From Solea solea (taxonomy: Eukaryota > Chordata > Actinopteri > Pleuronectiformes > Soleidae): DNA of 64,000 nucleotides. Each line of letters opens with the position of its first letter. Position 1 is the stretch's first letter. The position numbers and the translations under genes are program-made. Positions 12,413-25,569 of this stretch are shown here, piece after piece. The notes beneath the pieces are model-generated. The model saw nothing but the letters and a program-made list of their open reading frames with translations. It was not told the origin of the DNA and searched no databases. The stretch spans positions 20,528,890 to 20,592,889 of the forward strand of contig NC_081136.1 in assembly GCF_958295425.1 (NCBI RefSeq), written 5' to 3'.

Positions 12413-12528
12413 ACATTCACTGAACTATTGCAAGCATAAATCCTCATCAATGTGTGTCCTTTGTGATTCTTGACGAGTATTTCTCACATAAAATCTGTAA
12501 CAGGAGACCTACATAGAACATTTTCGGA

Positions 12529-12600
12529 GGCTCGTTGGTCTAGGGGTATGATTCTCGCTTTGGGTGCGAGAGGTCCCGGGTTCAAATCCCGGACGAGCCC
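12529..12600 (+). tRNA. tRNA-Pro (TGG), array copy 5
   Basis: Same sequence as copy 1; long unit. Confidence 0.97.
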
Positions 12601-12960
12601 TCTGCAGGTGTAACGTTTGAGAAGTTTGTTTGGATGCTCCCTATTTCGTTGGACTTGCGGTACGATTCTTGCAGAAAGGCCTTTCACACAGCACCGTTTC
12701 AACCATGAAACCAGTCCAGTCTGTGCCAAATGTAGTTAATGTGACAAAGCTGTTATCTCACATGCTTAAAGAGTCGTTTCATTTGCGCACGCACCCAAAT
12801 GCAGGGAATCCAAGGAGCAGTGGGCACCACCTGAGTACACCAAGGGAGCAATGGGTGCGAGTTGTTTGCTATGCGCTATGCCAGTTGTTGACGTGTCTAG
12901 GGATTTCAACGCCCAACTGTTCTCTTATGAGGCAAATTCCGGCTGCCCCAAAAGGTATCC

Positions 12961-13043
12961 TGTCAGAAGTGGGATTCGAACCCACGCCTCCATGGGAGAC
13001 TGCGACCTGAACGCAGCGCCTTGGACCGCTCGGCCATCCTGAC
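12961..13043 (-). tRNA. tRNA-Leu (CAG), array copy 5
   Basis: Same as copy 1. Confidence 0.97.
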
Positions 13044-13971
13044 TTGGCGGGGGTAGTCGCGACTTGTCCAGACCGGGCTGCCCATTTGCATCTGAACAAC
13101 AAAAGATACTCTTTTGATGACGAGAATGTCCACATTCTGGCCAAGGGGGACATATGGTTTGAAAGAGGAATGAAATCATCTTCATTTTTTTACCTAGAAA
13201 ACCATCACACAACAGAGAAGGTGGCCTAAGACACCAACTATTAGTCACCTACAATGCTGCCCTTAGCTCTTTTCCATTAGGGGTCAACACTCAACCACTG
13301 ACAAACTAAGGTGAACTCCAACACACATTAGCAGAGTGTGCCTCTTGGATGAGAGGGGAAATGTCTTCAACTTACCTCAAGCAAGACCACTTGATAAAAA
13401 GAAAATGAATGCAATGGCCGTGAAAGGTCCTGGGTTCAAATCCCAGAAAAGCCTTTCACACAGCAGTGTTTCAACCATGAAGTTTGTATGAAGTTTGTCC
13501 TTGCCAAATGTACTGAATGTGACAGACGTGGTACCGCAAGTTTGAAGAGGGTGGAGTATAGTAGTTTTATTTGCGCACACACACCAGTGGGCAAACACAT
13601 CAAATGCAAGCCAAGGAAAGTGGGCCTGCGTACACCAAGGCAGCAATGGGTGTGAATGGGCGCGAGTTGTTTGCTATGGGGTATGCCAGTCCTTGACGTG
13701 TCCAGGGATTTGAACCACCAACTGTTCTGTCACTAGCCAAATGACACTCCAGATAGTACAGCAGGTGAGGCACAACAGAGGTAGACAGTCTTTAGTCGGC
13801 TTCCCCACCCCATTATACCAAAGGGGGCACTGAAGAAGGATCTGTTCGGAAGCTTTCTGACTTCTGAGCTGCTCACAGCAACAGGACAAGCTCGCAGTCT
13901 TTTTCCAAGCTGTGCCTCATTTCATTCTTCATCAATTTGGCAAGAGTAAATACTAGGTATTGTTCAAAGTC

Positions 13972-14043
13972 AGGTTCCACCGAGATTTGAACTCGGATCG
14001 CTGGATTCAGAGCCCAGAGTGCTAACCATTACACCATGGAACC
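13972..14043 (-). tRNA. tRNA-Gln (CTG), array copy 6
   Basis: Same sequence as copy 1; short unit follows. Confidence 0.97.
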
Positions 14044-14784
14044 ACTGGGATCTCACCTGAGCAGTTGAAATGTTGTTAAAGTGTATACAGTCAGGAAGGC
14101 CCTGCATTCAGGTGACAGTCTTTCCCTGGAGTGGTGGGTGAGAATCCTACGTCTCTCAGTAAAACTTTCCATCTGGATTGTGGTCTGGGCTGTTTCACAA
14201 AACATCATACCACTCTGGTCAGAAGCTGGATATTTTTTACACTTATTCTGTGAGGTGTCTCTCAGGTGACCCCAACGACGGTCATTCCCAACTTGACTCA
14301 GGTGAAACTAACTACCCGGAAGTGGGTCAGAGTGTGTACGACCTGCGTTGTTCAATGGAGCATTCTCTTTACATGTATCCTGCCTACAGAGACTAAATAC
14401 CTGGTTTTTTTTACTCACCTGCAACATCCATTTGGTTCAAATCTCAGAAAAGCCTTTCACACAGCAGTGTTTCAACCGTTAAGTTTGTCCTTGCCAAATG
14501 TACTGAATGACTCACAGAGTCAAGACAAGCCCTTCACGGCACTATAAAGTCCGTCCTTACTAATGCAAGTGGTTTGTGACTGTGGTGGTATTGCATATTT
14601 AAAGTGGCAAACTCTATGAACCTGTGAACCATGATCAATAGCGATCTTGAATGAAAGTGGACATAAAGAGAAATAAAGACATTGGAAGAACTTGACTCAC
14701 CTTTATAAAAAGAAAAGGAATCCAAAAACATGTGGTACATTTCTTATCGTCTTAGCAGACATGCTTCCCTGGAGAAATGTGTAA

Positions 14785-14854
14785 ATTTGGTTGGTCTTGA
14801 GGTATAATTCTCACTTTGGCTGAAAGAGGTCCCACATTCAAAATCCCACACCAA
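14785..14854 (+). pseudogene. Decayed tRNA-Pro fossil, unit copy 6
   Basis: Same fossil sequence and spacing as copy 1. Confidence 0.88.
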
Positions 14855-14970
14855 ACATTCACTGAACTATTGCAAGCATAAATCCTCATCAATGTGTGTC
14901 CTTTGTGATTCTTGACGAGTATTTCTCACATAAAATCTGTAACAGGAGACCTACATAGAACTTTTTCGGA

Positions 14971-15042
14971 GGCTCGTTGGTCTAGGGGTATGATTCTCGC
15001 TTTGGGTGCGAGAGGTCCCGGGTTCAAATCCCGGACGAGCCC
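14971..15042 (+). tRNA. tRNA-Pro (TGG), array copy 6
   Basis: Same sequence as copy 1; short unit. Confidence 0.97.
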
Positions 15043-15402
15043 TCTGCAGGTGTAACGTTTGAGAAGTTTGTTTGGATGTTCCCTATTTCGTTGGACTTGC
15101 GGTACGATTCTTGCAGAAAGGCCTTTCACACAGCACCGTTTCAACCATGAAACCAGTCCAGTCTGTGCCAAATGTAGTAAATGTGACAAAGCTGTTATCT
15201 CACATGCTTAAAGAGTCGTTTCATTTGCGCACGCACCCAAATGCAGGGAATCCAAGGAGCAGTGGGCACCACCTGAGTACACCAAGGGAGCAATGGGTGC
15301 GAGTTGTTTGCTATGCGCTATGCCAGTTGTTGACGTGTCTAGGGATTTCAACGCCCAACTGTTCTCTTATGAGGCAAATTCCGGCTGCCCCAAAAGGTAT
15401 CC

Positions 15403-15485
15403 TGTCAGAAGTGGGATTCGAACCCACGCCTCCATGGGAGACTGCGACCTGAACGCAGCGCCTTGGACCGCTCGGCCATCCTGAC
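15403..15485 (-). tRNA. tRNA-Leu (CAG), array copy 6
   Basis: Same as copy 1. Confidence 0.97.
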
Positions 15486-16411
15486 TTGGCGGGGGTAGTC
15501 GCGACTTGTCCAGACCGGGCTGCCCATTTGCATCTGAACAACAAAAGATACTCTTTTGATGACGAGAATGTCCACATTCTGGCCAAGGGGGACATATGGT
15601 TTGAAAGAGGAATGAAATCATCTTCATTTTTTTACCTAGAAAACCAACACAACAGAGAAGGTGGCCTAAGACACCAACTATTAGTCACCTACAATGCTGC
15701 CCTTAGCTCTTTTCCATTAGGGGTCAACACTCAACCACTGACAAACTAAGGTGAACTCCAACACACATTAGCAGAGTGTGCCTCTTGGATGAGAGGGGAA
15801 ATGTCTTCAACTTACCTCAAGCAAGACCACTTGATAAAAAGAAAATGAATGCAATGGCCGTGAAAGGTCCTGGGTTCAAATCCCAGAAAAGCCTTTCACA
15901 CAGCAGTGTTTCAACCATGAAGTTTGTATGAAGTTTGTCCTTGCCAAATGTACTGAATGTGACAGACGTGGTACCGCAAGTTTGAAGAGGGTGGAGTATA
16001 GTAGTTTTATTTGCGCACACACACCAGTGGGCAAACACATCAAATGCAAGCCAAGGAAAGTGGGCCTGCGTACACCAAGGCAGCAATGGGTGTGAATGGG
16101 CGCGAGTTGTTTGCTATGGGGTATGCCAGTCCTTGACGTGTCCAGGGATTTGAACCACCAACTGTTCTGTCACTAGCCAAATGACACTCCAGATAGTACA
16201 GCAGGTGAGGCACAACAGAGGTAGACAGTCTTTAGTCGGCTTCCCCACCCCATTATACCAAAGGGGGCACTGAAGAAGGATCTGTTCGGAAGCTTTCTGA
16301 CTTCTGAGCTGCTCACAGCAACAGGACAAGCTCGCAGTCTTTTTCCAAGCTGTGCCTCATTTCATTCTTCATCAATTTGGCAAGAGTAAATACTAGGTAT
16401 TGTTCAAAGTC

Positions 16412-16483
16412 AGGTTCCACCGAGATTTGAACTCGGATCGCTGGATTCAGAGCCCAGAGTGCTAACCATTACACCATGGAACC
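16412..16483 (-). tRNA. tRNA-Gln (CTG), array copy 7
   Basis: Same sequence as copy 1. The spacer about 130 bp to its right carries the CATCTTG variant shared with copies 8 and 9. Confidence 0.97.
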
Positions 16484-17224
16484 ACTGGGATCTCACCTGA
16501 GCAGTTGAAATGTTGTTAAAGTGTATACAGTCAGGAAGGCCCTGCATTCAGGTGACAGTCTTTCCCTGGAGTGGTGGGTGAGAATCCTACGTCTCTCAGT
16601 AAAACTTTCCATCTTGATTGTGGTCTGGGCTGTTTCACAAAACATCATACCACTCTGGTCAGAAGCTGGATATTTTTTACACTTATTCTGTGAGGTGTCT
16701 CTCAGGTGACCCCAACGACGGTCATTCCCAACTTGACTCAGGTGAAACTAACTACCCGGAAGTGGGTCAGAGTGTGTACGACCTGCGTTGTTCAATGGAG
16801 CATTCTCTTTACATGTATCCTGCCTACAGAGACTAAATACCTGTTTTTTTTTACTCACCTGCAACATCCATTTGGTTCAAATCTCAGAAAAGCCTTTCAC
16901 ACAGCAGTGTTTCAACCGTTAAGTTTGTCCTTGCCAAATGTACTGAATGACTCACAGAGTCAAGACAAGCCCTTCACGGCACTATAAAGTCCGTCCTTAC
17001 TAATGCAAGTGGTTTGTGACTGTGGTGGTATTGCATATTTAAAGTGGCAAACTCTATGAACCTGTGAACCATGATCAATAGCGATCTTGAATGAAAGTGG
17101 ACATAAAGAGAAATAAAGACATTGGAAGAACTTGACTCACCTTTATAAAAAGAAAAGGAATCCAAAAACATGTGGTCCATTTCTTATCGTCTTAGCAGAC
17201 ATGCTTCCCTGGAGAAATGTGTAA

Positions 17225-17294
17225 ATTTGGTTGGTCTTGAGGTATAATTCTCACTTTGGCTGAAAGAGGTCCCACATTCAAAATCCCACACCAA
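17225..17294 (+). pseudogene. Decayed tRNA-Pro fossil, unit copy 7
   Basis: Same fossil sequence and spacing as copy 1. Confidence 0.88.
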
Positions 17295-17410
17295 ACATTC
17301 ACTGAACTATTGCAAGCATAAATCCTCATCAATGTGTGTCCTTTGTGATTCTTGACGAGTATTTCTCACATAAAATCTGTAACAGGAGACCTACATAGAA
17401 CTTTTTCGGA

Positions 17411-17482
17411 GGCTCGTTGGTCTAGGGGTATGATTCTCGCTTTGGGTGCGAGAGGTCCCGGGTTCAAATCCCGGACGAGCCC
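17411..17482 (+). tRNA. tRNA-Pro (TGG), array copy 7
   Basis: Same sequence as copy 1; short unit. Confidence 0.97.
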
Positions 17483-17842
17483 TCTGCAGGTGTAACGTTT
17501 GAGAAGTTTGTTTGGATGTTCCCTATTTCGTTGGACTTGCGGTACGATTCTTGCAGAAAGGCCTTTCACACAGCACCGTTTCAACCATGAAACCAGTCCA
17601 GTCTGTGCCAAATGTAGTAAATGTGACAAAGCTGTTATCTCACATGCTTAAAGAGTCGTTTCATTTGCGCACGCACCCAAATGCAGGGAATCCAAGGAGC
17701 AGTGGGCACCACCTGAGTACACCAAGGGAGCAATGGGTGCGAGTTGTTTGCTATGCGCTATGCCAGTTGTTGACGTGTCTAGGGATTTCAACGCCCAACT
17801 GTTCTCTTATGAGGCAAATTCCGGCTGCCCCAAAAGGTATCC

Positions 17843-17925
17843 TGTCAGAAGTGGGATTCGAACCCACGCCTCCATGGGAGACTGCGACCTGAACGCAGCG
17901 CCTTGGACCGCTCGGCCATCCTGAC
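17843..17925 (-). tRNA. tRNA-Leu (CAG), array copy 7
   Basis: Same as copy 1. Confidence 0.97.
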
Positions 17926-18851
17926 TTGGCGGGGGTAGTCGCGACTTGTCCAGACCGGGCTGCCCATTTGCATCTGAACAACAAAAGATACTCTTTTGAT
18001 GACGAGAATGTCCACATTCTGGCCAAGGGGGACATATGGTTTGAAAGAGGAATGAAATCATCTTCATTTTTTTACCTAGAAAACCAACACAACAGAGAAG
18101 GTGGCCTAAGACACCAACTATTAGTCACCTACAATGCTGCCCTTAGCTCTTTTCCATTAGGGGTCAACACTCAACCACTGACAAACTAAGGTGAACTCCA
18201 ACACACATTAGCAGAGTGTGCCTCTTGGATGAGAGGGGAAATGTCTTCAACTTACCTCAAGCAAGACCACTTGATAAAAAGAAAATGAATGCAATGGCCG
18301 TGAAAGGTCCTGGGTTCAAATCCCAGAAAAGCCTTTCACACAGCAGTGTTTCAACCATGAAGTTTGTATGAAGTTTGTCCTTGCCAAATGTACTGAATGT
18401 GACAGACGTGGTACCGCAAGTTTGAAGAGGGTGGAGTATAGTAGTTTTATTTGCGCACACACACCAGTGGGCAAACACATCAAATGCAAGCCAAGGAAAG
18501 TGGGCCTGCGTACACCAAGGCAGCAATGGGTGTGAATGGGCGCGAGTTGTTTGCTATGGGGTATGCCAGTCCTTGACGTGTCCAGGGATTTGAACCACCA
18601 ACTGTTCTGTCACTAGCCAAATGACACTCCAGATAGTACAGCAGGTGAGGCACAACAGAGGTAGACAGTCTTTAGTCGGCTTCCCCACCCCATTATACCA
18701 AAGGGGGCACTGAAGAAGGATCTGTTCGGAAGCTTTCTGACTTCTGAGCTGCTCACAGCAACAGGACAAGCTCGCAGTCTTTTTCCAAGCTGTGCCTCAT
18801 TTCATTCTTCATCAATTTGGCAAGAGTAAATACTAGGTATTGTTCAAAGTC

Positions 18852-18923
18852 AGGTTCCACCGAGATTTGAACTCGGATCGCTGGATTCAGAGCCCAGAGT
18901 GCTAACCATTACACCATGGAACC
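18852..18923 (-). tRNA. tRNA-Gln (CTG), array copy 8
   Basis: Same sequence as copy 1, in a unit almost identical to that of copy 7. Confidence 0.97.
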
Positions 18924-19664
18924 ACTGGGATCTCACCTGAGCAGTTGAAATGTTGTTAAAGTGTATACAGTCAGGAAGGCCCTGCATTCAGGTGACAGTC
19001 TTTCCCTGGAGTGGTGGGTGAGAATCCTACGTCTCTCAGTAAAACTTTCCATCTTGATTGTGGTCTGGGCTGTTTCACAAAACATCATACCACTCTGGTC
19101 AGAAGCTGGATATTTTTTACACTTATTCTGTGAGGTGTCTCTCAGGTGACCCCAACGACGGTCATTCCCAACTTGACTCAGGTGAAACTAACTACCCGGA
19201 AGTGGGTCAGAGTGTGTACGACCTGCGTTGTTCAATGGAGCATTCTCTTTACATGTATCCTGCCTACAGAGACTAAATACCTGTTTTTTTTTACTCACCT
19301 GCAACATCCATTTGGTTCAAATCTCAGAAAAGCCTTTCACACAGCAGTGTTTCAACCGTTAAGTTTGTCCTTGCCAAATGTACTGAATGACTCACAGAGT
19401 CAAGACAAGCCCTTCACGGCACTATAAAGTCCGTCCTTACTAATGCAAGTGGTTTGTGACTGTGGTGGTATTGCATATTTAAAGTGGCAAACTCTATGAA
19501 CCTGTGAACCATGATCAATAGCGATCTTGAATGAAAGTGGACATAAAGAGAAATAAAGACATTGGAAGAACTTGACTCACCTTTATAAAAAGAAAAGGAA
19601 TCCAAAAACATGTGGTCCATTTCTTATCGTCTTAGCAGACATGCTTCCCTGGAGAAATGTGTAA

Positions 19665-19734
19665 ATTTGGTTGGTCTTGAGGTATAATTCTCACTTTGGC
19701 TGAAAGAGGTCCCACATTCAAAATCCCACACCAA
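19665..19734 (+). pseudogene. Decayed tRNA-Pro fossil, unit copy 8
   Basis: Same fossil sequence and spacing as copy 1. Confidence 0.88.
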
Positions 19735-19850
19735 ACATTCACTGAACTATTGCAAGCATAAATCCTCATCAATGTGTGTCCTTTGTGATTCTTGACGAGT
19801 ATTTCTCACATAAAATCTGTAACAGGAGACCTACATAGAACTTTTTCGGA

Positions 19851-19922
19851 GGCTCGTTGGTCTAGGGGTATGATTCTCGCTTTGGGTGCGAGAGGTCCCG
19901 GGTTCAAATCCCGGACGAGCCC
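19851..19922 (+). tRNA. tRNA-Pro (TGG), array copy 8
   Basis: Same sequence as copy 1; short unit. Confidence 0.97.
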
Positions 19923-20282
19923 TCTGCAGGTGTAACGTTTGAGAAGTTTGTTTGGATGTTCCCTATTTCGTTGGACTTGCGGTACGATTCTTGCAGAAAG
20001 GCCTTTCACACAGCACCGTTTCAACCATGAAACCAGTCCAGTCTGTGCCAAATGTAGTAAATGTGACAAAGCTGTTATCTCACATGCTTAAAGAGTCGTT
20101 TCATTTGCGCACGCACCCAAATGCAGGGAATCCAAGGAGCAGTGGGCACCACCTGAGTACACCAAGGGAGCAATGGGTGCGAGTTGTTTGCTATGCGCTA
20201 TGCCAGTTGTTGACGTGTCTAGGGATTTCAACGCCCAACTGTTCTCTTATGAGGCAAATTCCGGCTGCCCCAAAAGGTATCC

Positions 20283-20365
20283 TGTCAGAAGTGGGATTCG
20301 AACCCACGCCTCCATGGGAGACTGCGACCTGAACGCAGCGCCTTGGACCGCTCGGCCATCCTGAC
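20283..20365 (-). tRNA. tRNA-Leu (CAG), array copy 8
   Basis: Same as copy 1; the 5' flank has a C to A change (GTAGTAGCG on the plus strand) shared with copy 9. Confidence 0.97.
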
Positions 20366-21293
20366 TTGGCGGGGGTAGTAGCGACTTGTCCAGACCGGGC
20401 TGCCCATTTGCATCTGAACAACAAAAGATACTCTTTTGATGACGAGAATGTCCACATTCTGGCCAAGGGGGACATATGGTTTGAAAGAGGAATGAAATCA
20501 TCTTCATTTTTTTACCTAGAAAACCATCACACAACAGAGAAGGTGGCCTAAGACACCAACTATTAGTCACCTACAATGCTGCCCTTAGCTCTTTTCCATT
20601 AGGGGTCAACACTCAACCACTGACAAACTAAGGTGAACTCCAACACACATTAGCAGAGTGTGCCTCTTGGATGAGAGGGGAAATGTCTTCAACTTACCTC
20701 AAGCAAGACCACTTGATAAAAAGAAAATGAATGCAATGGCCGTGAAAGGTCCTGGGTTCAAATCCCAGAAAAGCCTTTCACACAGCAGTGTTTCAACCAT
20801 GAAGTTTGTATGAAGTTTGTCCTTGCCAAATGTACTGAATGTGACAGACGTGGTACCGCAAGTTTGAAGAGGGTGGAGTATAGTAGTTTTATTTGCGCAC
20901 ACACACCAGTGGGCAAACACATCAAATGCAAGCCAAGGAAAGTGGGCCTGCGTACACCAAGGCAGCAATGGGTGTGAATGGGCGCGAGTTGTTTGCTATG
21001 GGGTATGCCAGTCCTTGACGTGTCCAGGGATTTGAACCACCAACTGTTCTGTCACTAGCCAAATGACACTCCAGATAGTACAGCAGGTGAGGCACAACAG
21101 AGGTAGACAGTCTTTAGTCGGCTTCCCCACCCCATTATACCAAAGGGGGCACTGAAGAAGGATCTGTTCGGAAGCTTTCTGACTTCTGAGCTGCTCACAG
21201 CAACAGGACAAGCTCGCAGTCTTTTTCCAAGCTGTGCCTCATTTCATTCTTCATCAATTTGGCAAGAGTAAATACTAGGTATTGTTCAAAGTC

Positions 21294-21365
21294 AGGTTCC
21301 ACCGAGATTTGAACTCGGATCGCTGGATTCAGAGCCCAGAGTGCTAACCATTACACCATGGAACC
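21294..21365 (-). tRNA. tRNA-Gln (CTG), array copy 9
   Basis: Same sequence as copy 1. Confidence 0.97.
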
Positions 21366-22106
21366 ACTGGGATCTCACCTGAGCAGTTGAAATGTTGTTA
21401 AAGTGTATACAGTCAGGAAGGCCCTGCATTCAGGTGACAGTCTTTCCCTGGAGTGGTGGGTGAGAATCCTACGTCTCTCAGTAAAACTTTCCATCTTGAT
21501 TGTGGTCTGGGCTGTTTCACAAAACATCATACCACTCTGGTCAGAAGCTGGATATTTTTTACACTTATTCTGTGAGGTGTCTCTCAGGTGACCCCAACGA
21601 CGGTCATTCCCAACTTGACTCAGGTGAAACTAACTACCCGGAAGTGGGTCAGAGTGTGTACGACCTGCGTTGTTCAATGGAGCATTCTCTTTACATGTAT
21701 CCTGCCTACAGAGACTAAATACCTGTTTTTTTTTACTCACCTGCAACATCCATTTGGTTCAAATCTCAGAAAAGCCTTTCACACAGCAGTGTTTCAACCG
21801 TTAAGTTTGTCCTTGCCAAATGTACTGAATGACTCACAGAGTCAAGACAAGCCCTTCACGGCACTATAAAGTCCGTCCTTACTAATGCAAGTGGTTTGTG
21901 ACTGTGGTGGTATTGCATATTTAAAGTGGCAAACTCTATGAACCTGTGAACCATGATCAATAGCGATCTTGAATGAAAGTGGACATAAAGAGAAATAAAG
22001 ACATTGGAAGAACTTGACTCACCTTTATAAAAAGAAAAGGAATCCAAAAACATGTGGTCCATTTCTTATCGTCTTAGCAGACATGCTTCCCTGGAGAAAT
22101 GTGTAA

Positions 22107-22176
22107 ATTTGGTTGGTCTTGAGGTATAATTCTCACTTTGGCTGAAAGAGGTCCCACATTCAAAATCCCACACCAA
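22107..22176 (+). pseudogene. Decayed tRNA-Pro fossil, unit copy 9
   Basis: Same fossil sequence and spacing as copy 1. Confidence 0.88.
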
Positions 22177-22292
22177 ACATTCACTGAACTATTGCAAGCA
22201 TAAATCCTCATCAATGTGTGTCCTTTGTGATTCTTGACGAGTATTTCTCACATAAAATCTGTAACAGGAGACCTACATAGAACTTTTTCGGA

Positions 22293-22364
22293 GGCTCGTT
22301 GGTCTAGGGGTATGATTCTCGCTTTGGGTGCGAGAGGTCCCGGGTTCAAATCCCGGACGAGCCC
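22293..22364 (+). tRNA. tRNA-Pro (TGG), array copy 9
   Basis: Same sequence as copy 1; short unit. Confidence 0.97.
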
Positions 22365-22724
22365 TCTGCAGGTGTAACGTTTGAGAAGTTTGTTTGGATG
22401 TTCCCTATTTCGTTGGACTTGCGGTACGATTCTTGCAGAAAGGCCTTTCACACAGCACCGTTTCAACCATGAAACCAGTCCAGTCTGTGCCAAATGTAGT
22501 AAATGTGACAAAGCTGTTATCTCACATGCTTAAAGAGTCGTTTCATTTGCGCACGCACCCAAATGCAGGGAATCCAAGGAGCAGTGGGCACCACCTGAGT
22601 ACACCAAGGGAGCAATGGGTGCGAGTTGTTTGCTATGCGCTATGCCAGTTGTTGACGTGTCTAGGGATTTCAACGCCCAACTGTTCTCTTATGAGGCAAA
22701 TTCCGGCTGCCCCAAAAGGTATCC

Positions 22725-22807
22725 TGTCAGAAGTGGGATTCGAACCCACGCCTCCATGGGAGACTGCGACCTGAACGCAGCGCCTTGGACCGCTCGGCCA
22801 TCCTGAC
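22725..22807 (-). tRNA. tRNA-Leu (CAG), array copy 9
   Basis: Same as copy 1. Confidence 0.97.
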
Positions 22808-23735
22808 TTGGCGGGGGTAGTAGCGACTTGTCCAGACCGGGCTGCCCATTTGCATCTGAACAACAAAAGATACTCTTTTGATGACGAGAATGTCCACATT
22901 CTGGCCAAGGGGGACATATGGTTTGAAAGAGGAATGAAATCATCTTCATTTTTTTACCTAGAAAACCATCACACAACAGAGAAGGTGGCCTAAGACACCA
23001 ACTATTAGTCACCTACAATGCTGCCCTTAGCTCTTTTCCATTAGGGGTCAACACTCAACCACTGACAAACTAAGGTGAACTCCAACACACATTAGCAGAG
23101 TGTGCCTCTTGGATGAGAGGGGAAATGTCTTCAACTTACCTCAAGCAAGACCACTTGATAAAAAGAAAATGAATGCAATGGCCGTGAAAGGTCCTGGGTT
23201 CAAATCCCAGAAAAGCCTTTCACACAGCAGTGTTTCAACCATGAAGTTTGTATGAAGTTTGTCCTTGCCAAATGTACTGAATGTGACAGACGTGGTACCG
23301 CAAGTTTGAAGAGGGTGGAGTATAGTAGTTTTATTTGCGCACACACACCAGTGGGCAAACACATCAAATGCAAGCCAAGGAAAGTGGGCCTGCGTACACC
23401 AAGGCAGCAATGGGTGTGAATGGGCGCGAGTTGTTTGCTATGGGGTATGCCAGTCCTTGACGTGTCCAGGGATTTGAACCACCAACTGTTCTGTCACTAG
23501 CCAAATGACACTCCAGATAGTACAGCAGGTGAGGCACAACAGAGGTAGACAGTCTTTAGTCGGCTTCCCCACCCCATTATACCAAAGGGGGCACTGAAGA
23601 AGGATCTGTTCGGAAGCTTTCTGACTTCTGAGCTGCTCACAGCAACAGGACAAGCTCGCAGTCTTTTTCCAAGCTGTGCCTCATTTCATTCTTCATCAAT
23701 TTGGCAAGAGTAAATACTAGGTATTGTTCAAAGTC

Positions 23736-23807
23736 AGGTTCCACCGAGATTTGAACTCGGATCGCTGGATTCAGAGCCCAGAGTGCTAACCATTACACCA
23801 TGGAACC
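23736..23807 (-). tRNA. tRNA-Gln (CTG), array copy 10
   Basis: Same sequence as copy 1; a diverged long unit follows. Confidence 0.97.
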
Positions 23808-24446
23808 ACTGGGATCTCACCTGAGCAGTTGAAATGTTGTTAAAGTGTATACAGTCAGGAAGGCCCTGCATTCAGGTGACAGTCTTTCCCTGGAGTGGTG
23901 GGTGAGAATCCTACGTCTCTCAGTAAAACTTTCCATCTGGATTGTGGTCTGGGCTGTTTCACAAAACATCATACCACTCTGGTCAGAAGCTGGATATTTT
24001 TTACACTTATTCTGTGAGGTGTCTCTCAGGTGACCCCAACGACGGTCATTCCCAACTTGACTCAGGTGAAACTAACTACCCGGAAGTGGGTCAGAGTGTG
24101 TACGACCTGCGTTGTTCAATGGAGCATTCTCTTTACATGTATCCTGCCTACAGAGACTAAATACCTGGATTTTTTTTTCTATCCACAAGACAGTCAGAAG
24201 TGAAGAAGCCTCGTGGATGAGTGTTAAAACATCTTCGACCTAACTCCAGCAAGTCTAGTTGTCTACAGCAAACTCCTGACAATGACCTGGATGACTAAGA
24301 ACCTTCACAGACAGAACATAAAACATAGTCCAACAGTATCTTTTCCCAATTTCCCTTTTCTTTTTAACTTCATCTGGTGATCTTGTAATATTTCTCACAT
24401 AAAATCTGTAACCGGACACCTACATAGAATACGGCTCAAAGTCCGT

Positions 24447-24518
24447 GGCTCGTTGGTCTAGGGGTATGATTCTCGCTTAGGGTGCGAGAGGTCCCGGGTT
24501 CAAATCCCGGACGAGCCC
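24447..24518 (+). tRNA. tRNA-Pro (AGG), array copy 4
   Basis: Same gene sequence as AGG copy 1, although the 5' flank has private changes. Confidence 0.97.
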
Positions 24519-24922
24519 TGTACTGCCCCGTTCGTCTGTGAGTACGTCACGCTCACCTGCAACATCCATTTGGTTCAAATCTCAGAAAAGCCTTTCACAC
24601 AGCAGTGTTTCAACCGTTAAGTTTGTCCTTGCCAAATGTACTGAATGACTCACACAGTCAAGACAAGCCCTTCACGGCACTATAAAGTCCGTCCTTACTA
24701 ATGCAAGTGGTTTGTGACTGTGGTGTTATTGCATATTTAAAGTGGCAAACTCTATGAACCTGTGAACCATGATCAATAGCGATCTTGAATGAAAGTGGAC
24801 ATAAAGAGAAATAAAGACATTGGAAGAACTTGACTCACCTTTATAAAAAGAAAAGGAATCCAAAAACATGTGGTCCATTTCTTATCGTCTTAGCAGACAT
24901 GCTTCCCTGGAGAAATGTGTAA

Positions 24923-24992
24923 ATTTGGTTGGTCTTGAGGTATAATTCTCACTTTGGCTGAAAGAGGTCCCACATTCAAAATCCCACACCAA
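24923..24992 (+). pseudogene. Decayed tRNA-Pro fossil, unit copy 10
   Basis: Same fossil, here about 238 bp upstream of the functional gene because this unit keeps a longer spacer. Confidence 0.88.
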
Positions 24993-25160
24993 ACATTCAC
25001 TGAACTATTGCAAGCATAAATCCTCATCAATGTAAGTCCTTTGTGACTGAGGTGGAATTGCGGGTTTGCAGATGTAGACTCAAAAGCTCTGGGACCCATT
25101 CTTGACGAGTATTTCTCACATAAAATCTGTAACAGGAGACCTACATAGAACATTTCGGGA

Positions 25161-25232
25161 GGCTCGTTGGTCTAGGGGTATGATTCTCGCTTTGGGTGCG
25201 AGAGGTCCCGGGTTCAAATCCCGGATGAGCCC
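25161..25232 (+). tRNA. tRNA-Pro (TGG), array copy 10
   Basis: Differs from copy 1 by C to T in the 3' acceptor strand (ATGAGCC), a G-U wobble next to the T arm. Its upstream spacer retains about 55 bp that earlier units lack. Confidence 0.94.
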
Positions 25233-25569
25233 TCTGCAGGTGTAACGTTTGAGAAGTTTGTTTGGATGTTCCCTATTTCGTTGGACTTGCGGTACGATTC
25301 TTGCAGAAAGGCCTTTCACACAGCACCGTTTCAACCATGAAACCAGTCCAGTCTGTGCCAAATGTAGTTAATGTGACAAAGCTGTTATCTCACATGCTTA
25401 AAGAGTCGTTTCATTAGCGCACGCACCCAAATGCAGGGAATCCAAGGAGCAGTGGGCACCACCTGAGTACACCAAGGGAGCAATGGGTGCCAGTTGTTGA
25501 CGTGTCTAGGGATTTCAACGCCCAACTGTTCTGTTATGAGGCAAATTCCGGCTGCCCCAAAAGGTATCC

